From Desulfobulbus sp. (GTDB lineage: Bacteria; Desulfobacterota; Desulfobulbia; Desulfobulbales; Desulfobulbaceae), in contig DRKI01000172.1 in assembly GCA_011051875.1 (NCBI GenBank), positions 1-41,430 of the forward strand: a DNA stretch of 41,430 nt. Direction: 5' to 3'. The notes beneath the pieces were generated by a model. That model was given only the letters and a program-made list of their open reading frames with translations, searched no databases and was not told the origin of the DNA. The position numbers were made by a program, and so were the translations under genes. How positions within the stretch are numbered: position 1 is the stretch's first letter; each line of letters begins with the position of its first letter. This document shows, piece after piece, positions 1 to 8,202 of the stretch.

Positions 1-1074
1 CCGCACAACGCCCTCCGCCCCGAGCAGATCGGCCAGGGCCGCGACCAGGCACCGGTTCTCCTCCCGGCTGCGCACCGCGACCCGGAAGTAGCGGTGGTCC
101 AGTCCCAGGTAGTCTTCGCAACTGCGGATACCGATCCGGTGACGCCGGAGCATGGCCCCGGCCAGGGCGGGCGCGTCCATGTCGTCACGCTCCAGGCGCA
201 GAAGCAGGAAGTTGGCCGCGCCGTCGTAGACACGCAGGCCGGGTATCGCGGCAAGATCAGCGGAAAGCTGCCGCCGGTTCTCCGCCACCAGCTCGCGGGT
301 GCGGGCCAGGTATCCGCTGTCGTCCAGGCAGTGGATGCCCGCGGCCTGGGCCAGGCTGTTCACGGACCAGGGGGGCAGCTCCTGCCCGAGGATCGTGCAG
401 ATCCGGGCCGTGGCTGCGACAAAGCCCAGCCGCAGACCGGGTATGGCATAGAGCTTGGTCAGGGAGCAGAGCACGACGAGGTTGTCGGCCGCACCGGCCA
501 GGCTCTGGTAGCCGGCCACGAAACCGGCAAAGGCCTCGTCGACCAGGAAGGTCACATCCGGCCGGCAGCGGCACAGCTCCAGCAGGGTTTCACGCTCTGT
601 CAGCACACCGGTGGGATTGTTGGGCTGGCCCAGGATGACCAGGTCACCGGGCATGAGGATCTCCTGCAATGCCGCCAGGTCGGGCCGGAAGCCCTGGCTC
701 TCCTCCAGTACGACCGGCAGGGGCTCCAGTCCGGCCCGGCGGCAGGCGGTGTCATAATCGACATAGGAGGGCACGGGCAGCAGGACCCGGGAGATATCCA
801 GGCCCCGAAGCAGGGCAAAGAGCAGCTCAGAGGTGCCGTTGCCGGCCAGAATCTGATCCGGGGCGAGATGATGCAGCCTGGCAAGGGCCCGGACCAGCTC
901 GGTGCAGTCCGGGTCCGGATAGTGGACCAGGTCGCTGACAGCGCGGCTGATCACACCGCGCAGACTCTCCGGCGGCCCCAGCGGGTTGATATTGGCGCTG
1001 AAGTCGAGAATATCGGCAGGCCTGCAGCCGCAACGGGCGGCAAGCTGCCGGATGTTGCCGCCATGTCCGCTCAC
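1..1074 (-). CDS. cobD: L-threonine-O-3-phosphate decarboxylase CobD (C-terminus cut by window edge)
   Basis: PLP-dependent fold-type I enzyme of the histidinol-phosphate aminotransferase family. In this operon it is best read as CobD, which decarboxylates threonine phosphate to the aminopropanol phosphate linker of cobalamin. The visible 358 codons are open to the left edge and nearly reach the usual family length. The N-terminus has the HGGNI and DFSANINPLGPP motifs typical of CobD. GNGTSELL lies in the cofactor site, QPNNPTG follows, and the Schiff-base lysine is about K207 in SLTKLYAIPG. The start is GTG at 1074, overlapping the cobS stop as GTGA, so translation is probably coupled. A HisC-type aminotransferase is the alternative, but the cob neighbours argue against it. 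Confidence 0.9.
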   Translation of the reverse strand, partial: MSGHGGNIRQLAARCGCRPADILDFSANINPLGPPESLRGVISRAVSDLVHYPDPDCTELVRALARLHHLAPDQILAGNGTSELLFALLRGLDISRVLLPVPSYVDYDTACRRAGLEPLPVVLEESQGFRPDLAALQEILMPGDLVILGQPNNPTGVLTERETLLELCRCRPDVTFLVDEAFAGFVAGYQSLAGAADNLVVLCSLTKLYAIPGLRLGFVAATARICTILGQELPPWSVNSLAQAAGIHCLDDSGYLARTRELVAENRRQLSADLAAIPGLRVYDGAANFLLLRLERDDMDAPALAGAMLRRHRIGIRSCEDYLGLDHRYFRVAVRSREENRCLVAALADLLGAEGVVR

Positions 1075-1820
1075 GCCTGGCCCCACAGGGTACAGGAAAA
1101 GGCCAGGGCCACGCACAGCTCGGCCAGCTCGCAGGAGGCGCCCAGGGTGTCGCCGGTGGCGCCGCCGAGCCGTTTTTTCAGGAACAGGGCGAACACCAGG
1201 AGCACAAGGAGGGTAAAAGCGGCCACGGCCAGGCCGCCCGGGCCGGCGGCCAGCACGGAGCAGGCCAGGAAGAAGACGCCGCCCCAGAGGCCGGTCAGGC
1301 GGGAGCGGCGGGTGTAGAACAGGGTGCCCAGGCCACCCTCGGGCCGGGCATAGGGCAGAACGGCCATCATGACCAGGATGGCGCAGCGGCCGGCAACCGG
1401 CATCAGGAGTACCGCGGCCAGCAGCCGGTCCGGGTCCATGGAGGCCAGGGATGCCGCCTTGAGCAACAGCAGGATGACCAGGGCGATCACCCCCATGGCC
1501 CCGATCCTGCTGTCGCGCATGATGGCCAGCATCTCTTCCCGGGGACGGGCGCTGAACAGGCCGTCCGCGGTATCGGCCAGCCCGTCCAGGTGCAGGCCGC
1601 CGGAAAAGGCAAACAGCAGCGTGATGATCGGCAGTGCGGCCACGGCCGGCGGCAGCAGGGCAACAAACAGCCAGGCGGCCGGGACACTGCACAGGCCGAT
1701 CAGGAGCCCGACCAGCGGAAAACAGGGAGTGGAGGCGGCCAGGTCGCCGCTCTCCGTCCCCATGGCTCCGGGGATGGGCAGGATGGTCAGGAAACGGAGC
1801 GCGGCGACAAAGGAGTGCAC
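1071..1820 (-). CDS. cobS: Adenosylcobinamide-GDP ribazoletransferase (cobalamin synthase) CobS
   Basis: Integral membrane enzyme of 249 aa that joins adenosylcobinamide-GDP to alpha-ribazole (phosphate), the last assembly step of cobalamin. The sequence is a series of hydrophobic segments, with the CobS signature GGLHLDGLADTADGLFS near residues 74-90 and the acidic residues that bind metal. RFLTILPIP near the N-terminus is also typical. The start is GTG at 1820, one base beyond the cobT stop, and the stop overlaps cobD, so cobT, cobS and cobD are tightly packed. The length is normal for the family. Confidence 0.95.
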   Translation of the reverse strand: MHSFVAALRFLTILPIPGAMGTESGDLAASTPCFPLVGLLIGLCSVPAAWLFVALLPPAVAALPIITLLFAFSGGLHLDGLADTADGLFSARPREEMLAIMRDSRIGAMGVIALVILLLLKAASLASMDPDRLLAAVLLMPVAGRCAILVMMAVLPYARPEGGLGTLFYTRRSRLTGLWGGVFFLACSVLAAGPGGLAVAAFTLLVLLVFALFLKKRLGGATGDTLGASCELAELCVALAFSCTLWGQA

Positions 1821-1821
1821 C

Positions 1822-2907
1822 CTACTCCTGCGGGGTTCCGGTGACCCCGGCCTCCTCGAAGGTTGCGACCTCGGTGAGGATGGCCACCGCGGCCTCGACC
1901 AGGTTCATGGCCAGGGCGGCGCCGGTGCCCTCGCCCAGCCGCATGTTCAGGTCCAGCAGCGGCTTGTGGTGCAGCCGCTCATGCATGGCCGCGTGCCCCG
2001 GTTCCATGGAGCGGTGGGCGCAGATGATGTAATCACGGACAAAGGGCTCGAGCCGGTAGGCGATGAGCGCGCCGGCAGTGGAGATGAAACCGTCCACCAG
2101 CACCGGCCGCCGGTGTGAGGCAGCGCCGATGATCAGCCCGGCGATGCCGCCGATCTCGAACCCGCCCACCCGGGCCAGTACGTCCAGACCGTCGGCGGGA
2201 TCCGGCTTGTTGATCTCCAGGGCCCGCTCGATCACCTTGATCTTCCGCTCGAGCTGGCCATCGTCGAGACCGGTGCCCCGTCCGGCCAGCTCGGCGACCG
2301 GCTTGCCGGTCAGAACCGCGGCAATGGCCGTGGACGGCGTGGTGTTGCCGATGCCCATGTCGCCGGTGGCAAAGAGATCGGTTTCCGGGGCAAGCATGTT
2401 GGCCACCTCGATGCCAGCCTCCACGGCCATCACGGCATGGGTCCGGGTCATGGCCGGGCCGTGGGCCATGTTCTGGGTGCCGCTGGCGATCTTGCGGGAT
2501 ATGATCTTGCCCGATGCCGCCAGGTCGGCCAGGTCGGCCGAGGTCCCCATGTCCACCACCACCACCTCGGCCCCGGCCTGCCGGGCCAGGGCGTTGATGC
2601 CGGCGCCGCCGGCGACGAAATTGTAGATCATCTGGGCCGTGACCTCGGAGGGATACCTGGAGACACCCTCGGCGGTCACCCCGTGGTCACCGGCCATGAC
2701 CACCACCTTTTTGCGTGCCACCGGCGGGTTGAGCGACCGGGTCATGCCGGCCAGCTCGACGGCCAGGTCCATCAGGTCGCCCAGGGCCCAGTGCGGCATG
2801 GTCAACTGCTCCAGCCGCGCCCGCGCCTTGTCACGGTACTCGCTGTCCTGGGGATAGATCTTGCGAAACGTTGCCTCGAGGAAATCTACCGAATCACCAT
2901 TTTTCAT
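1822..2907 (-). CDS. cobT: Nicotinate-nucleotide:dimethylbenzimidazole phosphoribosyltransferase CobT
   Basis: CobT transfers phosphoribose from nicotinate mononucleotide to the lower-ligand base, giving alpha-ribazole phosphate. The 361 aa match the family length. Recognisable motifs are VMAGDHGVTAEGVS (about residues 70-83), the glycine-rich FVAGGAGINALA, ATGDMGIGNTTPSTA, DGFISTAGAL and the C-terminal LNMRLGEGTGAALAM that carries the catalytic glutamate. The chosen start (ATG, 2907) has only a weak upstream GGAAG. A three-unit 15-bp tandem repeat begins 5 bases upstream, so the 181-base gap to cobU may affect expression. The base actually attached cannot be told from this sequence. Confidence 0.96.
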   Translation of the reverse strand: MKNGDSVDFLEATFRKIYPQDSEYRDKARARLEQLTMPHWALGDLMDLAVELAGMTRSLNPPVARKKVVVMAGDHGVTAEGVSRYPSEVTAQMIYNFVAGGAGINALARQAGAEVVVVDMGTSADLADLAASGKIISRKIASGTQNMAHGPAMTRTHAVMAVEAGIEVANMLAPETDLFATGDMGIGNTTPSTAIAAVLTGKPVAELAGRGTGLDDGQLERKIKVIERALEINKPDPADGLDVLARVGGFEIGGIAGLIIGAASHRRPVLVDGFISTAGALIAYRLEPFVRDYIICAHRSMEPGHAAMHERLHHKPLLDLNMRLGEGTGAALAMNLVEAAVAILTEVATFEEAGVTGTPQE

Positions 2908-2911
2908 TTTC

Positions 2912-2956
2912 TTCCGCCATATCCGGTTCCACCATATCCGGTTCCGCCATATCAGG
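2912..2956. repeat. Three-unit 15-bp tandem repeat directly upstream of cobT
   Basis: Units at 2912-2926, 2927-2941 and 2942-2956 read TTCCGCCATATCCGG, TTCCACCATATCCGG and TTCCGCCATATCAGG on the plus strand. They sit in the cobU-cobT gap and end 5 bases from the cobT start codon, where the ribosome-binding region would be. Copy number could vary by slippage. No protein or RNA role is assigned. Confidence 0.9.
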
Positions 2957-3088
2957 GAAACAGGGCCATCGGCGGCAACGCCGCGTTCCAGCCCGGTTCT
3001 TCAATGGTTCGGGCCCGGTTTTTGCCGGGGTTGCCCAGCCGGCCACCGGGATCCCTGTCTCTCCGGCCGTCCGCACCGTATGAGCGGC

Positions 3089-3634
3089 TCAGCCGTTGCT
3101 CTTCAGTTGCAGGGGAATGCCGCAACTCACCAGGTACGCGGCATCGGCCCGCCGCCCCATGCACTGGTTGCAGCGTCCCACCAGGTCGCGATAGAGCCGC
3201 GCCTGCCTGTTGTCCGGCACGATCCCCTGCCCCACCTCGCCCGTCACCATGATCACGGTGCCCTGGCGCTGCCGGACCGCGTCAGCCAGCTGCTCCGCCT
3301 TTTCCCGGACCTCGTTCTCGTCCAGGTGCCGTTCCTGCAGATCGGCCTTGTACATGAGGTTGCTGATCCACAGGGTCAGGCAGTCAATGAGAACGGTGGC
3401 CCCGTCTGGACAACGGGCCAGGGCCCCGGCCAGGTCCAGCGGTTCCTCGACGGTCTGCCAGCCGCGGTTCTGCCGCTGCTCGCGGTGCCGCCGGATCCGC
3501 TCCGCCATCTCGTCATCCACCTCGGGACAGGTGGCAAGAAAGATACGGGGCCCGGCAAGGGACTCGGCCAGCTGCTGGCCGAAGTCGGACTTGCCGGAAC
3601 GGCTGCCGCCGCTGATCAGGATAAGTTCTGCCAT
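3089..3634 (-). CDS. cobU: Bifunctional adenosylcobinamide kinase / adenosylcobinamide-phosphate guanylyltransferase CobU
   Basis: CobU phosphorylates adenosylcobinamide and then activates it with GTP to adenosylcobinamide-GDP. The 181-aa product begins MAELILISGGSRSGKSDFG, whose GGSRSGKS P-loop is the family signature. Further features are the LATCPEVDDEMAERIRRHR segment holding the guanylylated-histidine region, and DCLTLWISNLM. The start at 3634 is preferred to in-frame codons upstream because GGAGGT lies 5 bases ahead of it and because the P-loop normally lies close to the N-terminus. It is in the cob operon, 135 bases downstream of the phosphatase gene and 181 bases upstream of cobT. Confidence 0.95.
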   Translation of the reverse strand: MAELILISGGSRSGKSDFGQQLAESLAGPRIFLATCPEVDDEMAERIRRHREQRQNRGWQTVEEPLDLAGALARCPDGATVLIDCLTLWISNLMYKADLQERHLDENEVREKAEQLADAVRQRQGTVIMVTGEVGQGIVPDNRQARLYRDLVGRCNQCMGRRADAAYLVSCGIPLQLKSNG

Positions 3635-3769
3635 ATTCACCTCCTGCAAGAGGTCAGCGGCACACGGCCGGACCTGCCATCGCCCCGGTCCGGCCATCCC
3701 CTTCCTGCGCATACTCAATCCTGGACATGGAGGGCCGGGGGGCAGCGATGGTCGGCACGGTGCCCCTGA

Positions 3770-4426
3770 TCACTCTGTCGTATTCCGCGGTTGCCGGACC
3801 TGTGACAGGTCCCTTGCACACGAATCGTCAGTACGCCCTGCACCGTCCCCACGGTTCAGGCCCGACAGGACAGCCCCCTGCGAGTGAAGATCGAGGAGAC
3901 AGAACGTGGCCGGCCGGACTCCGAAGAGCAGGTAGTGCCGGACCGGCAGGTTCAGGGCCAGGCAGATCATGGTCCGTATCACGCCGCCATGGGTGATGAC
4001 GACCAGGTCCCTGGCCGGGTGCTCCCGGAAGATCGCCAGCATTTCCCCCACCCTGCCGGTGAACGAGGCCACCGACTCGCCGCCGGGAAAGGTAAAGCCG
4101 GTATAGGCTGACCAGCCGGCAAGCAGATCGCCGTCGGTTTCGGCGATCCGGGCAAAGTCCGCCAGTTCCCAGCGGCCGAAATCGATCTCGCGCAGCCGGT
4201 CATCAAAGACGGCCTGCATGCAGACGCCGGAACGCCGCAGCCGGTCCAGGGCCCGCCTGGTCCGGAGCATGGGGCTGCAGAAACAGGGGCCGTCGGGCAG
4301 ATGCGGCGCGATCCGGTCCAGGGCCGGGAGCCCATGGGCCGTGACATCCACATCGGTACTGCCGACAAAGGCCCCGGCCGGGGCCGTGGTCTCGCTGTGG
4401 CGAACGAGATAGAGATGTTCGGCCAT
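3770..4426 (-). CDS. cobC: Histidine phosphatase family protein, probable alpha-ribazole phosphatase (CobC-type)
   Basis: Phosphoglycerate-mutase-like phosphatase of 218 aa. LYLVRHSET near the N-terminus is the RHG-type motif with the phosphorylated histidine (RHS here). DFGRWE and VVITHGGVIRTM supply the second histidine and other active-site residues. Being first in a cobU-cobT-cobS-cobD cluster, it most likely removes the 5'-phosphate of alpha-ribazole phosphate or of adenosylcobalamin phosphate. The start at 4426 (ATG) has AGGAAA 3 bases upstream, and the motif then falls at residues 5-13 as usual. The long tail after the second histidine looks poorly conserved. A generic phosphatase cannot be excluded from sequence alone. 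Confidence 0.82.
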   Translation of the reverse strand: MAEHLYLVRHSETTAPAGAFVGSTDVDVTAHGLPALDRIAPHLPDGPCFCSPMLRTRRALDRLRRSGVCMQAVFDDRLREIDFGRWELADFARIAETDGDLLAGWSAYTGFTFPGGESVASFTGRVGEMLAIFREHPARDLVVITHGGVIRTMICLALNLPVRHYLLFGVRPATFCLLDLHSQGAVLSGLNRGDGAGRTDDSCARDLSQVRQPRNTTE

Positions 4427-4702
4427 GGGTTTCCTGGTGGTGCGGACCGGCATGGCTGGACCGGATCGTTCCTGTCCGGCCACAACAGGCCATGATAAGG
4501 GTGCTGTCCCGCGCAGTGCAGGCGATGACACAGCCTGCCCGGGCATGACGCCGCCCTGCGGTGTTACGGGGCCGGGGCAGGACCACGCTGCGGCAGCGAA
4601 AACATCGGATCACCATCGCCGCGGGCGCCGACTGACCTCTCCCCTGTCCCCTGTTGCGGACAAAATCCGCAAAAGGTAGCACAGGTGGGCATGGGATTGC
4701 AA
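4427..4702. other. Intergenic region upstream of the cob operon
   Basis: 276 bases between the kinase stop and the phosphatase start. A perfect 7-bp inverted repeat, TTGCGGA-CAAAA-TCCGCAA, lies at 4654-4672. It has no following T-run on either strand, so it is not a convincing terminator. The minus strand was read for the cobalamin riboswitch core and B12 box, and neither was recognised. The cob operon promoter must lie here or further upstream, but no clear -35/-10 pair was found. Confidence 0.5.
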
Positions 4703-7507
4703 TTACTCTTTTTCCGTGGCCGCCGTCAATTCGGCCAGCATCTCCCCGAGCCGGGCCCGGACGACCTCCACCTCGGCCTCCAGCGCGGCGACGGTGGCGG
4801 TCACATCGGCAGGCAGGCGGCCGTGCCGCCCCTCCTCTTCGACCACGGCGAGCATGGCGGCGAGCCGGGCCGCGGCAGCCTGGCCCGATGAAGACTTGAA
4901 CTTGTGCGCCAGCCGAACGACTTCCTCGGCCTCCCCGCCCTGGAAGGCCGCGGCAAGGTCGCCGATCCAGCGGTCCACGTTGTCCAGGTATCCCCTGAGG
5001 ATAGTGACAAGCAGGTCACCGCCGATGTTGCGGTAACTGGCCAGCATCCGTTCGTCCAGATGGGGTCTTTCATCGTCACCATGCGGCTCTGCCAGCCCCT
5101 GTTCCGGTTCCGGCCGGGAAACCGCGGGTGGCCGTGCCATCTGCTCTTCCTGCGACCCGGCCCAGGTCATGATCATCCGGGCCAGGTCGTCCTGGCTGAA
5201 GGGCTTGGCCAGGTAGTCGTCCATGCCGGCGTCCAGGGCCTTTTCCCGGTCGCCCTTGAGGGCGTTGGCAGTAAGCGCGATGACCGGCACATGGGAGCCC
5301 GTGCCCGCCTCCATCTCCCGGATCCGGGCCGTGGCCTCGTAGCCGTCCATGATCGGCATCTGGCAGTCCATGAACACCAGGTCGTATCGACTGCCGGCAA
5401 ACCGGTCCACCGCCTCCCTGCCGGTCATGGCCAGGTCCACGGATACGCCCAGGTCCTCCAGCATGGCGACCAGCACGTCCACGTTGACCTGGCTGTCCTC
5501 GGCCACAAGCAACCTCAGGTCCAGGTGCCGCAGGTCCGGCAGGGATTCCGCCCGGCCGGCATCATGACAGGCCCTGTCGCGGACCGGGGCCCGGCCGACC
5601 ACATGCAGCACCATCTCCAGCAGATGCTGCCTGACCACCGGCTGGAGCACCACGCCGTCCACGGGTTCCTTCCTGACGCGGAGCCCGGGTTTGCGCACAT
5701 GACGCACAAGGACAATGGCGGGCCTGTCCTTGCGGGCCAGGACCTGGTCAATGATCCGGTCCCCTTCAAGGCCGAGAAGCCGCTCGTCCACCAGGAGCAC
5801 CTCCGGCCCGGGGCCTGCGGCCAGGATCTCTTCAACCGCTGCAGAATAATCCGGCCCCCCGGTCACATCCACCGAGGCACCCCAGGCGACCAGGTATTTT
5901 TCCAGGACCGTGCGGATCAGCGGCCCGGCCACGGCAAGGACGATACGGACCCCTGCCAGGATGTCGGGGGCAAACTCCGGCTCGGCCTCCATCACCGGCA
6001 GGACCAGGTCGATGGTAAACGTGGATCCCTTGCCGATGGTGCTCTCCACCTGCAGGCTGCCGCCCATCAACTCCACAAGCTGCCGGGAGATGGAGAGGCC
6101 GAGGCCTGTGCCGCCATACTTACGGGTGGTCGAGCCGTCGGCCTGGGAAAAGGATTCAAAGATATGTTCGATATGCTCGCGGTTGATGCCGATACCGGTA
6201 TCCCGGACCTGGATGCGCATGCGGCAGACCTGACCGGACACGATCATGCCGGAACAGGAGACAACCACCTCGCCCTCGGGTGTGAACTTCACCGCGTTGC
6301 CCACCAGGTTGGTGATGATCTGGCGAAGCCGCAGCTTGTCGACCAGGATCTCGGACGGTAGCGCCGGATCGATCTCCGTGACCAGGTCAATACCCTTTTC
6401 CCGCGCCATTTCGGTGAACAGGGCGGCGGTCTGCTCGATGAGGAGACCGACCCGGCAGCGGCCGGGCTCGAGATCCAGCCTGCCGGCCTCGATCTTGGAA
6501 AAATCGAGAATGTCGTTGAGCAGGGCCAGCAGTCCCTCGCCCGACTGCTGGATGGTCCGGGCGTATTCGCGCTGCCGGCTGTCGAGGTCGGTACGGGTCA
6601 GCAGCTCGGCCATGCCCAGGATGCCGTTCATGGGCGTGCGGATCTCGTGACTCATGGAGGCCAGGAACTGCGACTTGGCCCTGCTGGCGGCCTCGGCCCG
6701 TTCCTTTTCCTTCTGCAGGAGCGCGGTCCGTTCCCTGACCTTCTCCTCCAGAGACAGCCGGTAGCGGGTCAGTTCCAGGTCCCGCTGCTCGAGCTGCTCG
6801 AGCAGGAAGTTGAAACCATCCACCAGCCGCCCCAGTTCGTCCCTCCCCTTCTTGGTCACCCGGCGGCTGTAGTCGTGACGCACCGCGACGTCGGTCACCA
6901 CATCTCCCAGCTCCAGCAGCGGGGTCGACAGCCAGCGCGCCAGGACAAAGGCCATGACCAGGGAGAGCGAAAAGAGGAAGAGAATGACGACCAGGGTCAG
7001 ACGGATATGGGCGCGGCTGGTCTCGATGACATCGATCTGGTTGTCCACCATGTGGAGGTATCCCACCAGGTCGTCACCGGAATAGAGGGCCCGGACAACG
7101 TGGAGCATGCCGTTGATCTCACAGCTCTTCTGCGAGTCCTTCTCCGTGGGCAGGGGAAAAAGGTCCCAGGGCAGCGGGTTGTCCGACATCTGTCCGTCCC
7201 TGCTGTACCGGGCGAACAGGGTCTTGTCCGGCCGGAGCAGGTTGGCCTCGACGATGGAACGTACCGACTTCAGGTCCTCCAGGTTCTGGCGGGCGCTGGA
7301 GGTATCATCGAACTCCACGGCAGAGACACTCTCCGAACCCACGAGGGCGGCCAGGGTGGAGAGGACATGGCGCACATTGGCCCTGGCGTTTTGGATATCC
7401 CTGTACAGGTACATGGACGAGGAGAGGGCCAGGATGCAGGTGGTGGCCAGTAGCAGGATGGCTGTCAGCTTGAAGCGGAAGGGCAGATCGGCGAACCAGT
7501 TCCTCAA
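4703..7507 (-). CDS. Membrane hybrid histidine kinase (HAMP-HisKA-HATPase-REC-REC-HPt)
   Basis: A 934-aa BarA-like phosphorelay kinase. Transmembrane helices are at about 13-33 and 169-191 with a periplasmic sensor between them. HAMP (190-245) and a coiled linker follow. HisKA has H287 in [11 protein letters not shown], and HATPase_c has N404, DTGIG and GGTGLGL. The first receiver (about 518-640) is degenerate: the acidic pair is missing (IVLAVAG) and the conserved Lys is Gln, although D574 in LLVDERL remains. The second receiver (about 664-782) is intact (E670/D671, D714, K768). An HPt domain at the C-terminus has H868 in LAHKFKSSS. The start overlaps the stop of the YfiR-like gene by 4 bases, which suggests coupled translation and a common periplasmic signal. 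The output regulator is not visible nearby. Confidence 0.93.
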   Translation of the reverse strand: MRNWFADLPFRFKLTAILLLATTCILALSSSMYLYRDIQNARANVRHVLSTLAALVGSESVSAVEFDDTSSARQNLEDLKSVRSIVEANLLRPDKTLFARYSRDGQMSDNPLPWDLFPLPTEKDSQKSCEINGMLHVVRALYSGDDLVGYLHMVDNQIDVIETSRAHIRLTLVVILFLFSLSLVMAFVLARWLSTPLLELGDVVTDVAVRHDYSRRVTKKGRDELGRLVDGFNFLLEQLEQRDLELTRYRLSLEEKVRERTALLQKEKERAEAASRAKSQFLASMSHEIRTPMNGILGMAELLTRTDLDSRQREYARTIQQSGEGLLALLNDILDFSKIEAGRLDLEPGRCRVGLLIEQTAALFTEMAREKGIDLVTEIDPALPSEILVDKLRLRQIITNLVGNAVKFTPEGEVVVSCSGMIVSGQVCRMRIQVRDTGIGINREHIEHIFESFSQADGSTTRKYGGTGLGLSISRQLVELMGGSLQVESTIGKGSTFTIDLVLPVMEAEPEFAPDILAGVRIVLAVAGPLIRTVLEKYLVAWGASVDVTGGPDYSAAVEEILAAGPGPEVLLVDERLLGLEGDRIIDQVLARKDRPAIVLVRHVRKPGLRVRKEPVDGVVLQPVVRQHLLEMVLHVVGRAPVRDRACHDAGRAESLPDLRHLDLRLLVAEDSQVNVDVLVAMLEDLGVSVDLAMTGREAVDRFAGSRYDLVFMDCQMPIMDGYEATARIREMEAGTGSHVPVIALTANALKGDREKALDAGMDDYLAKPFSQDDLARMIMTWAGSQEEQMARPPAVSRPEPEQGLAEPHGDDERPHLDERMLASYRNIGGDLLVTILRGYLDNVDRWIGDLAAAFQGGEAEEVVRLAHKFKSSSGQAAAARLAAMLAVVEEEGRHGRLPADVTATVAALEAEVEVVRARLGEMLAELTAATEKE

Positions 7508-8082
7508 AATTCCATCTCCCGGACAATGGTTGCCAGTTTCAGCAGGCGGGAGCTGATGTGCAGTCCCGCCTCCCGGACCTTGTCCACGTTGATCCTGAAA
7601 CGGATCCGGTCATTTTTTCGCGTCAGCTCGATCATACCGCCCTGAACCGCGAACCCGGTGAGATCGGCGATGGTCAGGACCGGCTGCCCGGCCAGCAGTA
7701 ACAGGTCAGCGGCGATTTCGCTCCTGGTGCCGCCGGCAAAATAGACCATCTCGCAGATCTGGTCGCCGGGCAGTTCGGACAACATGTGGGTGACAATGGG
7801 ACGGCCATTGACGCTGCGTGTCTCAAGCTGCTTCAGAGGCGCCCGCAACCGCTCTCCCCTGATGACACAGATATCGAAGGCATCCTGCGGCGAGGCATGG
7901 GGGCCGTTTTGCGGCCACTGGACATACTTGCTGAAGTTGTAGAGATAGGCGACCTTGAGAACCGGCTCCTCCACCTGCCCGGCACACTGGCCGGCCGTTG
8001 CCATACAGCACACCAGGGCCAGTACCATGGCCATACAGGCCAACGGGAACAGCGGCAATCTGTTCAGCAGGAATTTTCGCAC
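7504..8082 (-). CDS. YfiR family (DUF4154) periplasmic protein
   Basis: Secreted protein of 192 aa. The N-terminus has a long hydrophobic signal segment ending near CAGQ (residues 14-35), then [15 protein letters not shown], which is diagnostic of the YfiR/DUF4154 family. The C-terminal part keeps [28 protein letters not shown], again typical. In Pseudomonas, YfiR represses the diguanylate cyclase YfiN from the periplasm. Here the coupled partner is a histidine kinase, so YfiR probably tunes that kinase's sensor domain (inference). The start is GTG at 8082 with GGGAGTGACC upstream. The stop overlaps the kinase start (7504-7507). R2 repeat copy A lies just upstream. Confidence 0.9.
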   Translation of the reverse strand: MRKFLLNRLPLFPLACMAMVLALVCCMATAGQCAGQVEEPVLKVAYLYNFSKYVQWPQNGPHASPQDAFDICVIRGERLRAPLKQLETRSVNGRPIVTHMLSELPGDQICEMVYFAGGTRSEIAADLLLLAGQPVLTIADLTGFAVQGGMIELTRKNDRIRFRINVDKVREAGLHISSRLLKLATIVREMEF

Positions 8083-8096
8083 AAGGTCACTCCCAC

Positions 8097-8137
8097 CCGG
8101 ATTGGGTGTTCAACCCATCTGCAGATGGGAATATGAT
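8097..8137 (+). repeat. Dispersed intergenic repeat R2, copy A
   Basis: About 41 bases centred on the palindrome CCCATCTGCAGATGGG (8115-8130). It resembles copies B (23595-23634) and C (36228-36267) in order and sequence: GATTG, then GTTCAACCCATCTGCAGATGGGA. It lies between the DUF89-like gene and the YfiR-like gene. Confidence 0.6.
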
Positions 8138-8202
8138 CTCCCCTGTCCGCGACGGCTGTGGGCCATGGCGGACACGCGCCGGCCGGGCCCGGAGTCACCG
8201 GT

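Noticed and set aside
94-1317. 407-codon plus-strand frame over cobD and cobS
   Set aside because: The minus strand encodes CobD and CobS with clear motifs, and the plus frame gives low-complexity Gly/Gln-rich sequence.
2894-3076. 60-codon minus-strand frame between cobU and cobT
   Set aside because: Overlaps the cobT start and consists partly of the 15-bp tandem repeat (PDMAEPDMVEPDMAE); no ribosome site.
4654-4672. Inverted repeat as a terminator of the kinase gene
   Set aside because: Perfect 7-bp stem but no T-run downstream on either strand, and the stem is short.
4427-4702. Cobalamin riboswitch
   Set aside because: Neither the B12 box nor the conserved core was found when the minus strand was read; left for a covariance-model test.
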